Source of the DNA: Garcia nutans
Taxonomy: Eukaryota; Streptophyta; Magnoliopsida; Malpighiales; Euphorbiaceae
DNA: 64,000 nt
NCBI GenBank assembly: GCA_947685225.1
Contig: CANTUV010000024.1
Location: 28,848,001 to 28,912,000, forward strand
Reading direction: 5' to 3'
The number at the start of each line of letters is the position of its first letter. Within the stretch, counting starts at the first letter, position 1. Shown here one piece after another: positions 9,321-20,413 of this stretch. A model generated the notes under the pieces. That model made no database searches, was not told where the DNA came from, and saw only the letters and a program-made list of their open reading frames with translations. A program made the translations under genes and the position numbers.

Positions 9321-11424
9321 TGTAGACCCTTAATTTTGACCTCAATTTGATATGGTCCTAATTAAAGGACGCCAAAATAAATTTGATTCGATTTTAAATA
9401 TTTAAACCTAGTTTATAATTTTTAAAGGAGTCAGTTCGGATTAAAGAGGCATATATTTGATTGTAAAACCCTAACATCAAGTGGAATTGGCCCAAATTAA
9501 AATTTTTTGGTCTATAAGTTAAAAAAGGCCAGAATAATTTAAGTAAGGCCGGCCTGGGAGACATTAGCATGCCTCATGTCGACCTTGGCAGCCCAAGATC
9601 GACATGAGCATGCCTCATGTCGACTTGGGCAAGCTAGGTCGACTTGCCTCATGTTGACTTGGGCAAGCTAGGTCGACATGAGCATGCTTCATGTTGACCT
9701 TGGCAGCCCAAGATTGACATGAGCATGCCTCATGTCGACTTGGGCAACCCAAGTTCGACATGAGGTTGGTCTCATGTCGACCTAGGGCAACCAGGTCGAC
9801 ATGGGTTCAATACGTTTTCTAATTCAACTAGAATTTATTTTAGGTACTGATTTATATTAGGTTAAGGATTCTGAGTGAGGTTCGGCTATAAATATTAACA
9901 TTTCAGAATTCAGAAGTGGGAGAAAACATTAACAAGAGAAAAACATTAAGAGGGGATGTCAAGGAACATTAACAAGATAACAAGGAACATTAAAGTGAGA
10001 CGACAACAAACAAAAAAGATTAGCAGCAAACATTCATCAGTAATCAATCCATCAAAGACAGCAACGCTGTCTTTGTTCATTGTTCATCTAGAAGTTAATT
10101 GTGGAGGAACCAACGAGTGGAGTTTTGATCTTTAATCATGAATTATTTATGTTTACAGTAATTTCATTCCTTTGATTAACAAGAACATGCATGCAGTAAC
10201 TTTATCTTTGAAACATGTAGTACCTTAATCTTTAAACATGCAGTAAATTGGTTTTTATTTTAATAACTTTAATCGTTTTCTTTAATTATCACATTGATCA
10301 ATTGGTATTCGTAAACCCACTGGCATATTTGATAAAAAAACATAAAACTATCCAGTAGCCATCGAGATTTAAATTAATTGTTAAAATCTATCTTGTTTAC
10401 TTCAACTTCAAGAACCATATGTTGTTTCATTAAAGCTCAAAACCTCAAACTATTTTTATCCAAAAGCCTAAACCATTTCATTATTAAATTCCAAAATATT
10501 GTTTATTTTTCCAAAACCTTAATTTATTTTTCCAAATCCAAAATTATGTTTTTTAGGCAGTAAGTCAAATCCAAAAACCCTTACTATCCAAAACCCTAAT
10601 TCCAAAACCCTAGTTTAAAAATCCCTAAAAATCCTAATTTCAAAACCCTAATTTTAAAACTTTAGTTTCTAAAACCCTAAGTTTCGAAACCCTAAATTCA
10701 ATTTATGATTCTTTAAAACCCTAAATTTATATATTTATTGCTTTATTTAATTTTATATTTGATTATGTAGTTTATTATATATTTTGATTGATGTTTAATA
10801 TCTTTGATGAATGATTTATTTATGATGAGTGGTTATTTACTTTTATCGATTTATTTTGATTTCCAAATATTGTAAGAGGCATGTTTCCACTTTGTGGGTG
10901 CCTCATTAGTTAAATATCATGTAATTTAAATTGCTCTTATATTTTAGACCAATGTAAAGGACATGTTTCTACTTTTTGGTGGGTGTCCTATTAGTTTAGA
11001 CATGGATGATGTAAAGACATGTTTCCATCCTCGGATGGGTGTCCATGTCAATTGTTGATTAGGACATTTTGATATAATGATGCTTTATTTCAATTGTTGC
11101 ATGTAATATGAATGATATTGTTATACTTAAGAATTTTATAATATTAAGACCTGTAAAGGAGGCCGGTTCCAATGAACCGGGCGTTGTGGGGGTGCTGGGC
11201 CATTTCTCACCTTCCCCACACGTACCCAACTTTCCAAACCCATTAAGGGGTTGGGGATTCCTTATAAATTGAGTCATCCATCCCTTTTTTTTTCCCGGCC
11301 CGTCCGGGTGGCGACTCCATTTTCTCCTGACCTAGGTCCATGTTCTCTAAGGTCCCGAGCCTAAACAGTGCCGAAGTCGCAAGAACCATTCCACCGGGAG
11401 TGGGGGAAAAAATCCCCTCTCACA
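9321..11424 (+). repeat. 5' LTR of copy A (2104 bp)
   Basis: It starts TGTAGACCCTTAATTTTGAC and ends CCCCTCTCACA, one base before the PBS. It contains a palindrome cluster (9545-9800), a stretch rich in AAACCCTAA (10560-10720), the conserved GTTTCCACTTTGTGGGTGCC block (10880) and the conserved terminal 270 bp with GGCCGGTTCCAATGAACCGG (11160-11180), itself an inverted repeat. Confidence 0.9.
9545..9800. repeat. Palindrome cluster in LTR A (GACATGAG-loop-CTCATGTC)
   Basis: At least five copies of CTCATGTCGAC or its variants alternate with GTCGACATGAGC. The segment CGACATGAGCATGCCTCATG plus TCG forms a perfect 9-bp stem. Spacers are TTGGGCAAGCTAGG and TTGGCAGCCCAAG, the latter again an inverted repeat. 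Confidence 0.8.
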
Positions 11425-11425
11425 G

Positions 11426-11443
11426 TGGCGACTCCACTGGGGA
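11426..11443 (+). other. Primer binding site of copy A
   Basis: TGGCGACTCCACTGGGGA, one base after the LTR end. The same 18-mer follows the LTR in copies B and H. It is the type of PBS I associate with Ogre elements (described as complementary to a tRNA-Arg); the tRNA match itself was not checked. Confidence 0.85.
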
Positions 11444-12615
11444 TAAGAGAAGTTGATTCCGTTGGTCTTTATATTATTCTATTCTTTCTTATAATGATAT
11501 TATCCATTGCATCATATTAGATTGCATTGTGTGCGTGAGTTAGGATGCCCGTGTTACCCGTGCTGTGTTATGTAAGGGATACCATACTTTCACTCAAGGT
11601 ATGGAGATCGAGCATAGCATAACCACTCATAGCCTTGTACGTTTTGGTATATACTTGCCATGGGAAACTAAGCCTTTTTACCTAATGACTAAAGCTCATG
11701 TAATTGCCCTAGTTACTTTCCTTAGGATTTTACCCCAAATGCATGTTGTTTGACTATGGTTACTTTGTCTTGGCTTAAATCATGGCTTATTTGGTTTGCA
11801 CTTTTTCTAATATGACCTAAGTACATTGTAAGCTCAAAATAAAATTTTCTTTAAAGTCCAAAAGACCAAAACAATTTTCAAAACTCTTTAAGATGGTCTT
11901 GGGATATAAAACTTTTCTCAAAACTTTTTAAAAATTCTTTTGCTCATGACCCAAATACAAAGCCCAAAATATGTTTTTTTCTAAAATCTTTTTACAATGG
12001 GCTTAGAAACAAAAGTGTTTTTATCCAACCTTTTCTTACAAAGAGCTTGCAAATTATTTAGGTCAATTATTAAATACTAAAAATCAATTGTGAGCCTAGT
12101 TTGTACTAAGAATAATTAACCATGGGCTTGTTTTTGGCATGAATCATTAGTTACTTTTTCAAATGAGAAATCTATTTATAATAAACCTCTTAATTTAGTT
12201 TTAATCCAATATAACATAAAAGCTACTTTAGTTGGTTAAATGGATTAAAACCTAACTAATGGGAATTATCATAAATTGATTTCCATTTTTGAAAATATAA
12301 CTATTGGTTGAAACGATCGAGGGAAATTTTCAAAAACAAGGTATCCCATGTTGGTATTTTGTTAACCATATTACCTAGGAAAAGAGACTCACCATTCGTG
12401 TGTGGATGTTATAAGGTTGGAAGGAATGTCCTATTTATCCTTGTTTGTTAATTATTTATGCATACATGCATACATGCATATATTTGCATCTCGTATCATT
12501 GATCCTTTCTAGCTCACAGCCCTAGATTATGACAGTTCAAAAGCTTACGACAATCTGACCTAAGCCGGAAGCGAAGAATCTAGCAAACAACTCAATCACT
12601 TGCTCACCAAAAGCA
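11444..12615 (+). other. Untranslated leader of copy A between PBS and gag
   Basis: About 1.17 kb with no large frame. It is alignable by eye with the leaders of copies B (19236-20394) and H (53842-55010). It holds a small frame at 11565-11753 (MLCKGYHTFTQGMEIEHSIT...) found in all three copies, and near the end a CATACATGCATACATGCATA microsatellite (12460). Confidence 0.7.
11565..11753 (+). other. Small leader frame conserved in three copies (62 codons)
   Basis: Begins MLCKGYHTFTQGMEIEHSIT. Equivalent frames occur in copy B (20273-20076, minus) and copy H (53963-54160), each about 65 codons. In A a one-base difference changes the last residues. It may be a short upstream frame, or open by chance in related DNA; no family is recognised. 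Confidence 0.3.
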
Positions 12616-13856
12616 ATGGAGCCCGAACAAATTCAAAGAATGGTGGATGAGGCCCTCAATGCCAAGATGGAAGACATAAAAGAGGCCCTAGCTGAGACCA
12701 TGAAGAACCAATTATCTGCGATTTTGGAAAATCATGCCGAAGCATCTACTAGCACTAAGAAGCCGAAGGACAAAAGGAAGACTAAAGTCAGTGAAGTTGT
12801 TTTCGATGATGAGAAGGTGATCATTGATGATGATGATGATTGGGCTCAATACTACCAAGACCATCAAGACAAGAAGAATGAACCAAAGATTGTTGAAAGA
12901 TCAATTATAGAGAAGACTAAAACTTCTTATGTTAAAAAGATGATTGCTGATTTAGAAAAGAAGAAGAAACTGAAAACTGAGGAAATGTCCGAAGTTGACA
13001 AATTATTTGATCTAGATGAAGAAGTTTAGTACAAGTTCAAGATGCCATCTTTTGCGATGTTTGATGGAACCGAAAATCCTCATCTCCATGTGAAGCAGTA
13101 TATCACTGCTATGCAATTTGCCCGAGCTACTAAGGCTCAAACTTTGAGATATTTCATGCTCTCATTGGACACTGTTGTCCAAAATTGGTTCAATACCTTG
13201 GAATAAGGAACACAAAAGATTTGGGATCTGCTATACAAAGCCTTCATCCAACAATATGGGTATAATGTCGAGATGGAAGTTACCTTAATGGAAGAGGAGT
13301 CCATTAGACAAAGGCCAAATGAGAATTTTGTGGACTATGTGAAAAGGTGGAGAAATAAGGCCGCTTTGCTCAAGAAAAGACCTGATGAATCTGATCAAAT
13401 AAGGATGATTGTGAGAGGGGTGTTGCCTAGTCTCCATGAAAGGATGTCTCACACCCTTATAAGGGATTTCAAAGATCTTCTCCAAGCTGGTCTACAAATT
13501 GAAGAGTGGGAAAGGGAGAAAAATTGCTTTTCAATAAGAAGGAATGAGAAAGGGAATTATCAATTTGGAAATCAAAGCACACAAAAGGAAGTTGATGTCA
13601 ATACAACTGGTCAAGCAAATAGAAGGCAATTTTCAAATTTGGGGAATCCTTTGTCTTGGGTCTTCAACAAGCTACAAAAGAAGGGACTATTACAACCATT
13701 GGCCCCTCGACCTTTACCGAATCCTTTACCCCAAAATTTAATACTAAAGCCTTTTGTGAGTTTCATTAAACACAAGGACATGAGACAGATAAATGCTTGC
13801 GACTAAAACATGAAATCCAAAATTTAATTGACAGTGGTAAGCTGCTTGAGCCTGAT
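12616..13856 (+). pseudogene. gag-like gene of copy A, broken
   Basis: The start ATG at 12616 (MEPEQIQRMVDEALNAKMED) opens an acidic N-terminal region of about 130 residues with a poly-Asp run (IIDDDDDW), followed by a retrotransposon gag domain (HLHVKQYITAM, LSLDTVVQNWFNTL, then the conserved FVDYVKRWRNKAALLKKRPD around 13330). The C terminus carries the Pro-rich LAPRPLPNPLP stretch. In-frame stops stand at 13027 (TAG) and 13204 (TAA). A one-base loss near 13735 shifts the frame just before the C-x2-H-x4-H-x4-C knuckle. The gene ends at 13856 in foreign LTR sequence. Gag would form virus-like particles in the cytoplasm and package element RNA; this copy cannot. Confidence 0.85.
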
Positions 13857-14394
13857 ATGAAAAGGAAATCGAAACCTAATTGTTTAGTCCATATTTATAG
13901 AAGTTTTATATCCTTCATTCCTAATTATTCACGGCATCTTTATTGAATAAGAAAAGGAAACCGAAACCTAATTGTATTAGGTTTCGAAAAATTTGCGTCG
14001 AAAAAATTTTGCTGGCGAAAAAAAACAGCTACGGAAAAACTTCGCTGGCGAAAAAATCTGCTGCAGCTGGCTGCGGTAGCACGCATGGAATGGGCCCGTA
14101 GGCCATTTCTCCCACAGGAAATTCCTGCAGGCGAAATGCCCACAGGCCCGCACTGACTTTCGGCGATGATTTTTTTGTAGCTGATTTTTCCGTCGCCGAT
14201 TTTTTTTGTTATTTTTTATTTTTTATTATTTTTGAATTTTTATTCATTTTACCATTTTTTACTAAAATAAATATTAAAATTAATTAAGATACCATAAAAA
14301 TTATTTTAACTAAAATATATTGGACAACACAAAAATTATTTTGGACTAATTAAAATATATTTGACCAGACCGAGTCAAAAATTAAGGATCTATA
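13857..14394 (-). repeat. 3' LTR remnant of copy B (538 bp)
   Basis: From TTTAGTCCATATTTATAGAA (about 13885) to GGATCTATA (14394) it matches the end of the 5' LTR at 22147-22604. It contains the GC-rich GCAGGAAATTCCTGC palindrome (14110). At its left edge a partial second copy of GAAAAGGAAACCGAAACCTA is fused to the gag of copy A. Confidence 0.8.
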
Positions 14395-14411
14395 GTTTGC
14401 CCCCTGCTTGA
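14395..14411 (-). other. Polypurine tract of copy B
   Basis: On the minus strand TTCAAGCAGGGGGCAAAC directly precedes the 3' LTR. An identical tract adjoins the 3' LTR of copy D at 26125. Confidence 0.8.
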
Positions 14412-14477
14412 ATGATCTGAAACTTAAGTGAAAGAGAGTGAAAAGCAATAAGACTTAATTTTTGAGATGGCGATTTA

Positions 14478-15055
14478 AATTTGTTTTGGGTACTTGGACC
14501 AGAGATTGGGTACTTGGACCCGAGATTGATTGAATTTGGGTACTTGGACCCGAGATTGAATTTGATTTGGGTACTTGGATCCGAGATTGGGTACTTGGAC
14601 CCGAGATTGATTTGATTAGGGTACTTGGACCTGAGATTGATTTGATTTGGGTACTTGGACCCGAGATTGATTACTTGGACTCGAGATTAGGTACTTGCAC
14701 CCGAGATTGGGTACTTGGACCCGAGATTGAATTGATTTTGGGTACTTGGACCTGGGATTGGGTTGAATTTGATTTGGGTACTTGGACCCAAGATCGGATG
14801 GAATTTGGGTACTTGGACCCAGGATTGGGTACTTGGACCCAAGATTGATTTGATTTGGGTACTTGGACCCAAGATTAGATTTAATTTGGGTACATGGACC
14901 CGAAATTGGGTACTTGGACCCGAGAATGGGTGCTTGGACCCAAGACTGAATTGAATTTGGGTGTTTGGACCCAATATTGAATTGGAATTGGTTACTTGGA
15001 CCTAAGATTGAATTGAATTTGGGTGCTTGGACCCGAGATTGAGTTTGACTGACCT
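14478..15055 (-). repeat. Minisatellite 1 of copy B (GGGTACTTGGACCCGAGATT)
   Basis: About 20 units, 18 to 34 bp long, each with GGGTACTTGGACCC and a variable spacer (GAGATTGAATTGATTT or shorter). It is open in several frames, giving repetitive peptides such as LGPEIDLIWV that should not be read as protein. Each unit can fold as TTGGGT-ACTTGG-ACCCGA. Confidence 0.9.
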
Positions 15056-15112
15056 TTTATCATTTGAGAAATCTGACTGCTCCTGTTATTCTATGCATTA
15101 TGGTTTTTCACC

Positions 15113-15240
15113 CTCAAAATGGATCTTCATCCTTTAAGATCGGCTCTTCATCCTTGAAAATGAATCTTCATCTTTTGACATCGAGTCTTTACCCTTGAAA
15201 AATGGATCTTCATCCTTTGAGATCGGGTCTTAACCCTGGC
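15113..15240 (-). repeat. Minisatellite 2 of copy B (GGATCTTCATCC/GGGTCTTCACCC), short array
   Basis: Three degenerate copies of a ~42-bp unit consisting of two related halves, ATGGATCTTCATCCTTT and GAGATCGGGTCTTAACCC. The array is far longer in copies O (42440-43250) and G (47490-48245). Confidence 0.8.
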
Positions 15241-17848
15241 TTTAGCTCTTTTAGCTGGATTGATCTTTTGTCTTTTCCCTCTTCATTCTTTTGAGAAATC
15301 TAATTTTCTTTTTTATTCCATTCTTTTTTGTTCTTCCTTTGCACTTTTGCAAAAAATTCAGCCCTTTTTAGCTAGCCTTCATATCCTTTCCTTTTCCCCC
15401 TGCGTGGCAAGATATTTGCAAGTGAGTTTGAAAATGTTTTATATATAAACTCAAAAAATTGAAAAGAAGAAACTTTGCCCCCTATGTAGGCTCAAACCCA
15501 TGATTTTTCTATGCAAACTTTGATTGATGTTGTTGCTGTCTAGTTCTTCACACAAGCACGTATTTCTTCTCTTTGCAAGATTACTGGAGCTTTCTCAAGC
15601 AATGGGCTTTCTATGTCCCCCTGATTTGATATCTTCCTTTGATTCTTTACTTCGCAGGCTGCTTGTTGTTCATTTTGCCAAAGAATAGACAAGAAAGTGT
15701 AATGTGTATGCATGATATGCATGAATGATACTTACAGCGGTTTTATTGACTCACAGACCGAGGTGATCGGCAGAAATGTTCTCATTGGTTCCATTTTGAT
15801 GCTTGCTCAAATCTTGCATTGGAATGATCAAAAGCTTTTGCATTTGTGGCTTTTATCCTCAAGATGTTGAAAACATGAGTGGTGGAGATCCCAAGTAGCA
15901 GAGTCAGGGATTCATCTATTTTGAACTATGTCTCAGCATGTCAGTTGGTAGTTTCTTCATAACTTTGCCAATAATAATTTCCTTTGCCCAATATGTCCTT
16001 TGGAGGTTCAACATACTTCCCTTAACTTGAAGGCTTTGTATGACAAAACATTTTTTGAAATTTTTGAATTTTCATTTTGAAATCAAATGTTGGCTTTGCC
16101 AAATCAATGTCAATGTATCTCAGGACTTGATTTTCCAAATAAACATATCTATAACATGACAACCCTAGTTACCGTACTAAACTCAGGAATCAATTCTATT
16201 TAAGCAAGAATTGTTGCACTTCAGATAGGCACATACACATTACTTGGCCAAAGGTCTCATTTGAGGTTAAATATTGTCTATCTCATATGCATGCTTATTC
16301 AAACTATCTCCACTAATAGACTCTACCTACCAAGAGAGATGAACAGGTCTTTGATAGGCTTGAAATGGGGTCTATAGGGGACATGGGTTAAATGAACGCT
16401 ATTTTGAGATAGGAGCTGATGCGACACAATGGACAAACCTTCACACTACAAATTTCTTGTTTGAAATTTAGGTAGCTGGAAGGCAATCTTGCTAGGCTCC
16501 AAATTCCTTCTATCTTTTTGGCATTCATCTGGATCTTGATTAGGACAGTCTTTGCCCTTGCAAAAAGTTTAAGACCCAAATCTGTTTCTTTTCTTCTTTT
16601 CCCTTTTCTTTCCACTTTATTTTTCTTACTCTTCCCTCTTCTTTCCTTTTATTTTCCTTACTCTTCCCTTTCTTTGAGCATTTTATCATTTTGTCCTTCT
16701 TCCTTGTAGGACTGTTAAGTACAGAACTTTCAAGAACTTAATGGTCTTTCTCTTTTTCCTTTGATTTTGATCGAATCTTTGGTTGGGTTGGACCAATTCA
16801 AGTCAAACATTCCTTATAAAGCAAATGGAAGCCTTTTGCTACTTTAGGTAGAAGAGAACTCAGTTGGCTTTTTGAACTGCCTTTTAAGTTTTATCTTTTT
16901 TCTTTCTCTTTTTCTTCTTTTCTTTTTCTTTTCTTCTTTTTTTTTCTTTTCTTTTTCTTTTCTTCTTTTCTTCTTTATCTTCTTTTTTCTTTTGTTTTGT
17001 TTTATTATTTTTTTTCTCTTTTTGGTTCTAGCTCTAAAAGAGTTGTCTTATTTGTACCAACTTGGGCTTCCAATAATGGATAAGTAACATAAATCTTCTT
17101 TAATAGGGATAAATCATTTGTTACTCTAATGTTGATGTTGATATATTGGAGATATTAGGAAAACTTCAACTACCCTTATGGTTTTGAGAACTTCAACCAC
17201 CCTTATGGTTTTGAGAACTTCAACTATCTTCATGGTCTTGAGAACTTCACCTATCTTCATGATCTGGACTAATCATTGTTTCCTTTGATCTTCTTGCCTC
17301 TTCACCTTAGTGATCATAAGACTTGTCAAAAGTACCACAACAGATCAGGGTAGATTATTGGGTTTTTAAGTCAATGAAAAGAAAGCTAAAATTTTATGAA
17401 GGCTCAAAGGGACAACTTGGGATTGATATTTAATAGGGTGGATACTAGTTATTAGCTAACCAAATAATGCCTAGATCATTTCTCTCTTAAATAAGCAGAG
17501 TTCAATTTCACCTTGAAAGTTTGTCTAAGCATGTTCTAAGACTGACTAGGACCCAGACAAGGTATTATGCAGGAGCCCTCTCTAAGTTAACATACACAAC
17601 TCGATGCTATAGAGCAATTCCCTCATCTAGTAAAGTCATTCAAGTCATAATGCCAAGACACATTAATTTATAAACATCAAGCTAGATTCCTCATCGGTTG
17701 AGCACCAAAATGAACAAAGACCAACAAAATTTTGATGAAAATAATTTATACAAATAAATTTAAATTTGAAAAACACGATAGTTCCATTTAAGTATTAAAG
17801 AAAGTAAAATTGAAAAGCAACATTCAAGCTAAGGAAAGTTTGTTGAGT
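15241..17848 (-). other. Noncoding internal region of copy B between minisatellites and gag
   Basis: About 2.6 kb without coding similarity. It is matched by copies G (48246-50832) and in part O (43261-44438), for example at ATAACATGACAACCCTAGTT (16150, 49167, 44162). It carries long pyrimidine tracts (16575-16690, 16895-17020). Frames across those tracts give Phe/Leu/Ser-rich peptides and are not genes. In autonomous relatives pol would lie here; no trace of it is seen. Confidence 0.7.
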
Positions 17849-19235
17849 TTAAGCTTCTTTTCCTTTCATATCTTCAATATCCCCATCTTGAAAGGATGAT
17901 AAAACAAAATCCTCTTCTAATCCTTTTCCTACCATGAAGGTTGCTGGTGGTGGCACTCTGTTGAACCTTGGAAATGGATTATCTTTGGTATTGGGCTTGT
18001 TTGGCTCGTGCAACTTGCCATTATCAATTAAATTCTGGATCTCATGCCTCAACTTCAGACAATTGTCCATTTCATGTCCAGGCCTTTGATGGAATTGGCA
18101 AAATGCACTAGTATCAAAGTTAGGTGGAAGAGGATTAGGCAAAGGACGAGGAGTCAAGGGTTGTAACAATCCCTTCTTCTGTAGCTTATTGAGAACCCAA
18201 GACAGTGGCTTCCCGAATTTTGAAAATTGTCTCATTCCTCCTTTACTAGTGACATTAACATCAACTTCCTTTTATGTGCTTTGATTGCCCGACTGGTAGT
18301 TCCCTTTCTCATTCCTTTTTATTGAAAAGCGATTCTTCTCCCTTTCCCATTCTTCAATTTGTAGACCAGCTTGGAGAAGATCTTTGAAATCCCTTATAAG
18401 GGTGTGAGACATCCTTTCACGGAGGTTGGGCAGGATGCCTCTTATGATCATCCTTATTTGATCAGATTCATCGGGCCTTTTCTTGAGCAAAGCGACCTTG
18501 TTTCTCCATCGCTTCACATAGTCCACAAAATTCTCATTTGGCCTTTGTCTTATGGACTCTACTTCCATTAAGGTAACTTCCATCTCGACATAATACCCAT
18601 ATTGTTGGATGAAGGCTTTGTAAAGTAGATCCCAACTCTTTTATGTTCCTTCATCTAATGTATTGAACCAATTTTAGACAACAGGGTCCAATGAGAGCAT
18701 GAAGTACCTCAGAGTTTGAGCCTTAGTAGCTCGGGCAGACTACATAGCAGTGATATACTGCTTCACATGGAGATGAGGATTTCTAGTACCATTGTATCTA
18801 GCAAAGGATGGCATCTTGAATTTGTATGGAACTTCTTCATCTAGCTCAAATAATTTGTCAACTTCGGACATTTCTTCGATTTTCAGTTTCTTCTCATTTC
18901 TTTTCTAAATCAGCAATCATCTTTTCAACATTAGATGTCTCGGTCTTTTCAATAGTTGCTTTCTCACCAACCTTTGTTTCTTTCTTTTTCTCTTGAACAT
19001 CTTGGCAGTATTGAGCCCAATCATCATCATCAATGATCACCTTATCATCATCAAAAGCTACTTCATCAATTTTAGCCTTCCCCTTGACTTTCTTGGTGCT
19101 AGCAGATGCTTCGGCATTGTTTCCTAAAATTGCAGCTAGTTGATTCTTTATGGTCTCGGCCATGGCCTCTTTTATTTCTTCCATCTTGGCATTGAGGGCA
19201 TCATCCACCATTCTTTGAATTTGTTCAAGATCCAT
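17849..19235 (-). pseudogene. gag-like gene of copy B, broken by stops and a frameshift
   Basis: The start ATG at 19235 (MDLEQIQRMVDDALNAKMEE) is followed by the acidic region with IIDDDDW, a frameshift near 18893, the gag domain, and a C-terminal CQFHQRPGHEMDNC knuckle (C-x2-H-x4-H-x4-C, about 18100) and PNTKDNPFPRFNRVPPPATF. The frame ends at 17849 and no protease follows. In-frame stops at 18740-18742, 18674-18676, 18641-18643 and 18272-18274 each replace a Gln codon that is intact in copy A, G or H. Domain order and knuckle type fit Tat/Ogre-lineage Gag. The copy is dead but is the longest gag in the window. Confidence 0.85.
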
Positions 19236-20394
19236 TATTTTTGGTGAGCAAGTGATTGAGTCGTTGCTAAATACTTATCTCCGGCATATGTCGGATTGTC
19301 GTAAGCTTTTGAACTTTCGTAATCCAGGGATATGAGCCAGAGAGGTTCAATGATATGAGATGCAAATGTATGCATGTATGCACAAAACAATCAACAAACA
19401 AGGACAAATAGGACGTTCCTTCTAACCTTATAACATCCACACACGAATGGCGAGTCTCTTTTCCTAGGTATATGGTTAACAAAATACCAACATGGGGTAT
19501 CTTGTTTTCAAATAATTCCATTGGACGTTTCAACCAATAGTTATATTTTTGAAAATGGAAATCCATTTATAGTAATTCCCATTAATTAGGTTTTAATCCA
19601 TTCAACCAACTATAGTAGCTTTTATGCTATATTGGATTAAAATGAAATTAAGAGGTTTATTATAGATGGATTTCTCACTTGAAAAAAGGTAACTAATAGT
19701 TCATGCCAAAAACAAGCCTATGGTTAATTTATTCTTAGTGTAAACTAGGCCCACAATTGATTTTTGGTATTTCATAATTGACCTAAATATTTTTTGCCAT
19801 CTCTTTATAAGAAAAGGTTGGGTGAAAATAGTTTTGTTTCTAAGCCCATTGTAAAAGATTTTAGAAAAATGGATTTTGGGCTTAGTATTTGGGCCATGGG
19901 CCAAAGAATTTTTGATTTGTTTTTAGAAAAGTCTTATGTCCAAAGACCAACTTGAAAAAATTTTGAAAATAGCTTTGGTCTTTTGGAAAGAAAAATTTCT
20001 TTTGATCTTACAATATACTTAGGTCATATTGGAAAAAGAACAAAACAAATAAGCCATGATTTAAGCCAAAATAAATTAACCATAGTCAAACAACATGCAT
20101 TTGGGGTAAAACCTAAGGAAAGTAACTAGGCCAATTACATGAGCTTTAGTCTTTGGGTAAAAAGGCTTAGGTTCCCATAGCAAGTATATACCAAATGGTA
20201 CAAGGCTATGAGTGGTTATGCCATGCTCGATCTCCATACCTTGAGTGAAAGAATGGTATCCCTTACATAACATAACACGGGTAACATGGGCATCCTAACT
20301 CATGCACACGATGCAATCTAATATGATGCAATGGATAATAACATTATAAGAAAGAATAGTATAATATAAAGACCAACGGAATCAACTTCTCTTA
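19236..20394 (-). other. Leader of copy B, with the conserved small frame at 20076-20273
   Basis: Collinear with the leaders of A and H. The small frame (MLCKGYHSFTQGMEIEHGIT..., 65 codons) has its ATG at 20273 on the minus strand. No other feature seen. Confidence 0.65.
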
Positions 20395-20412
20395 TCCCCA
20401 GTGGAGTCGCCA
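20395..20412 (-). other. Primer binding site of copy B
   Basis: Minus-strand TGGCGACTCCACTGGGGA, one base from the LTR end at 20414. Confidence 0.85.
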
Positions 20413-20413
20413 C

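Larger units (their letters stand above)
9321..13856 (+). mobile_element. Copy A: gag-only Tat/Ogre-like LTR retrotransposon (TR-GAG type), 3' half missing
   Basis: A complete 5' LTR, PBS, about 1.2 kb of leader and a degenerate gag lie in order on the plus strand. The element stops inside the C-terminal gag at about 13856, where minus-oriented LTR sequence of copy B takes over. It is inserted into the LTR of copy Z; the left target side is ACAGC. The right end, minisatellite, PPT and 3' LTR are lost. No pol domain is present anywhere in it. Confidence 0.8.

Noticed and set aside
9094..9345. Frames in GC-rich LTR parts (also 13940-14143, 22200-22495, 23823-24125, 51752-52021)
   Set aside because: The GC-rich palindrome blocks of LTRs give open frames on both strands. 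They are not conserved as protein between LTR copies.
10560..10720. Interstitial telomere array (AAACCCTAA)
   Set aside because: Motifs are irregularly spaced and degenerate, and recur in every family LTR at the same place; they are not a tandem telomeric repeat.
14567..14974. Frames of 60-95 codons with repeated LGPEID/GPSTQI peptides (also 6656-6949, 26205-26565, 29637-30111)
   Set aside because: They only translate minisatellite 1. The repeat is open in several frames on both strands and unit length varies freely, so there is no selection for protein.
16518..17087. Phe/Leu/Ser-rich frames that look like membrane proteins (also 49443-50060)
   Set aside because: They lie in long T/C tracts of the noncoding internal region and differ in frame and length between copies B and G.
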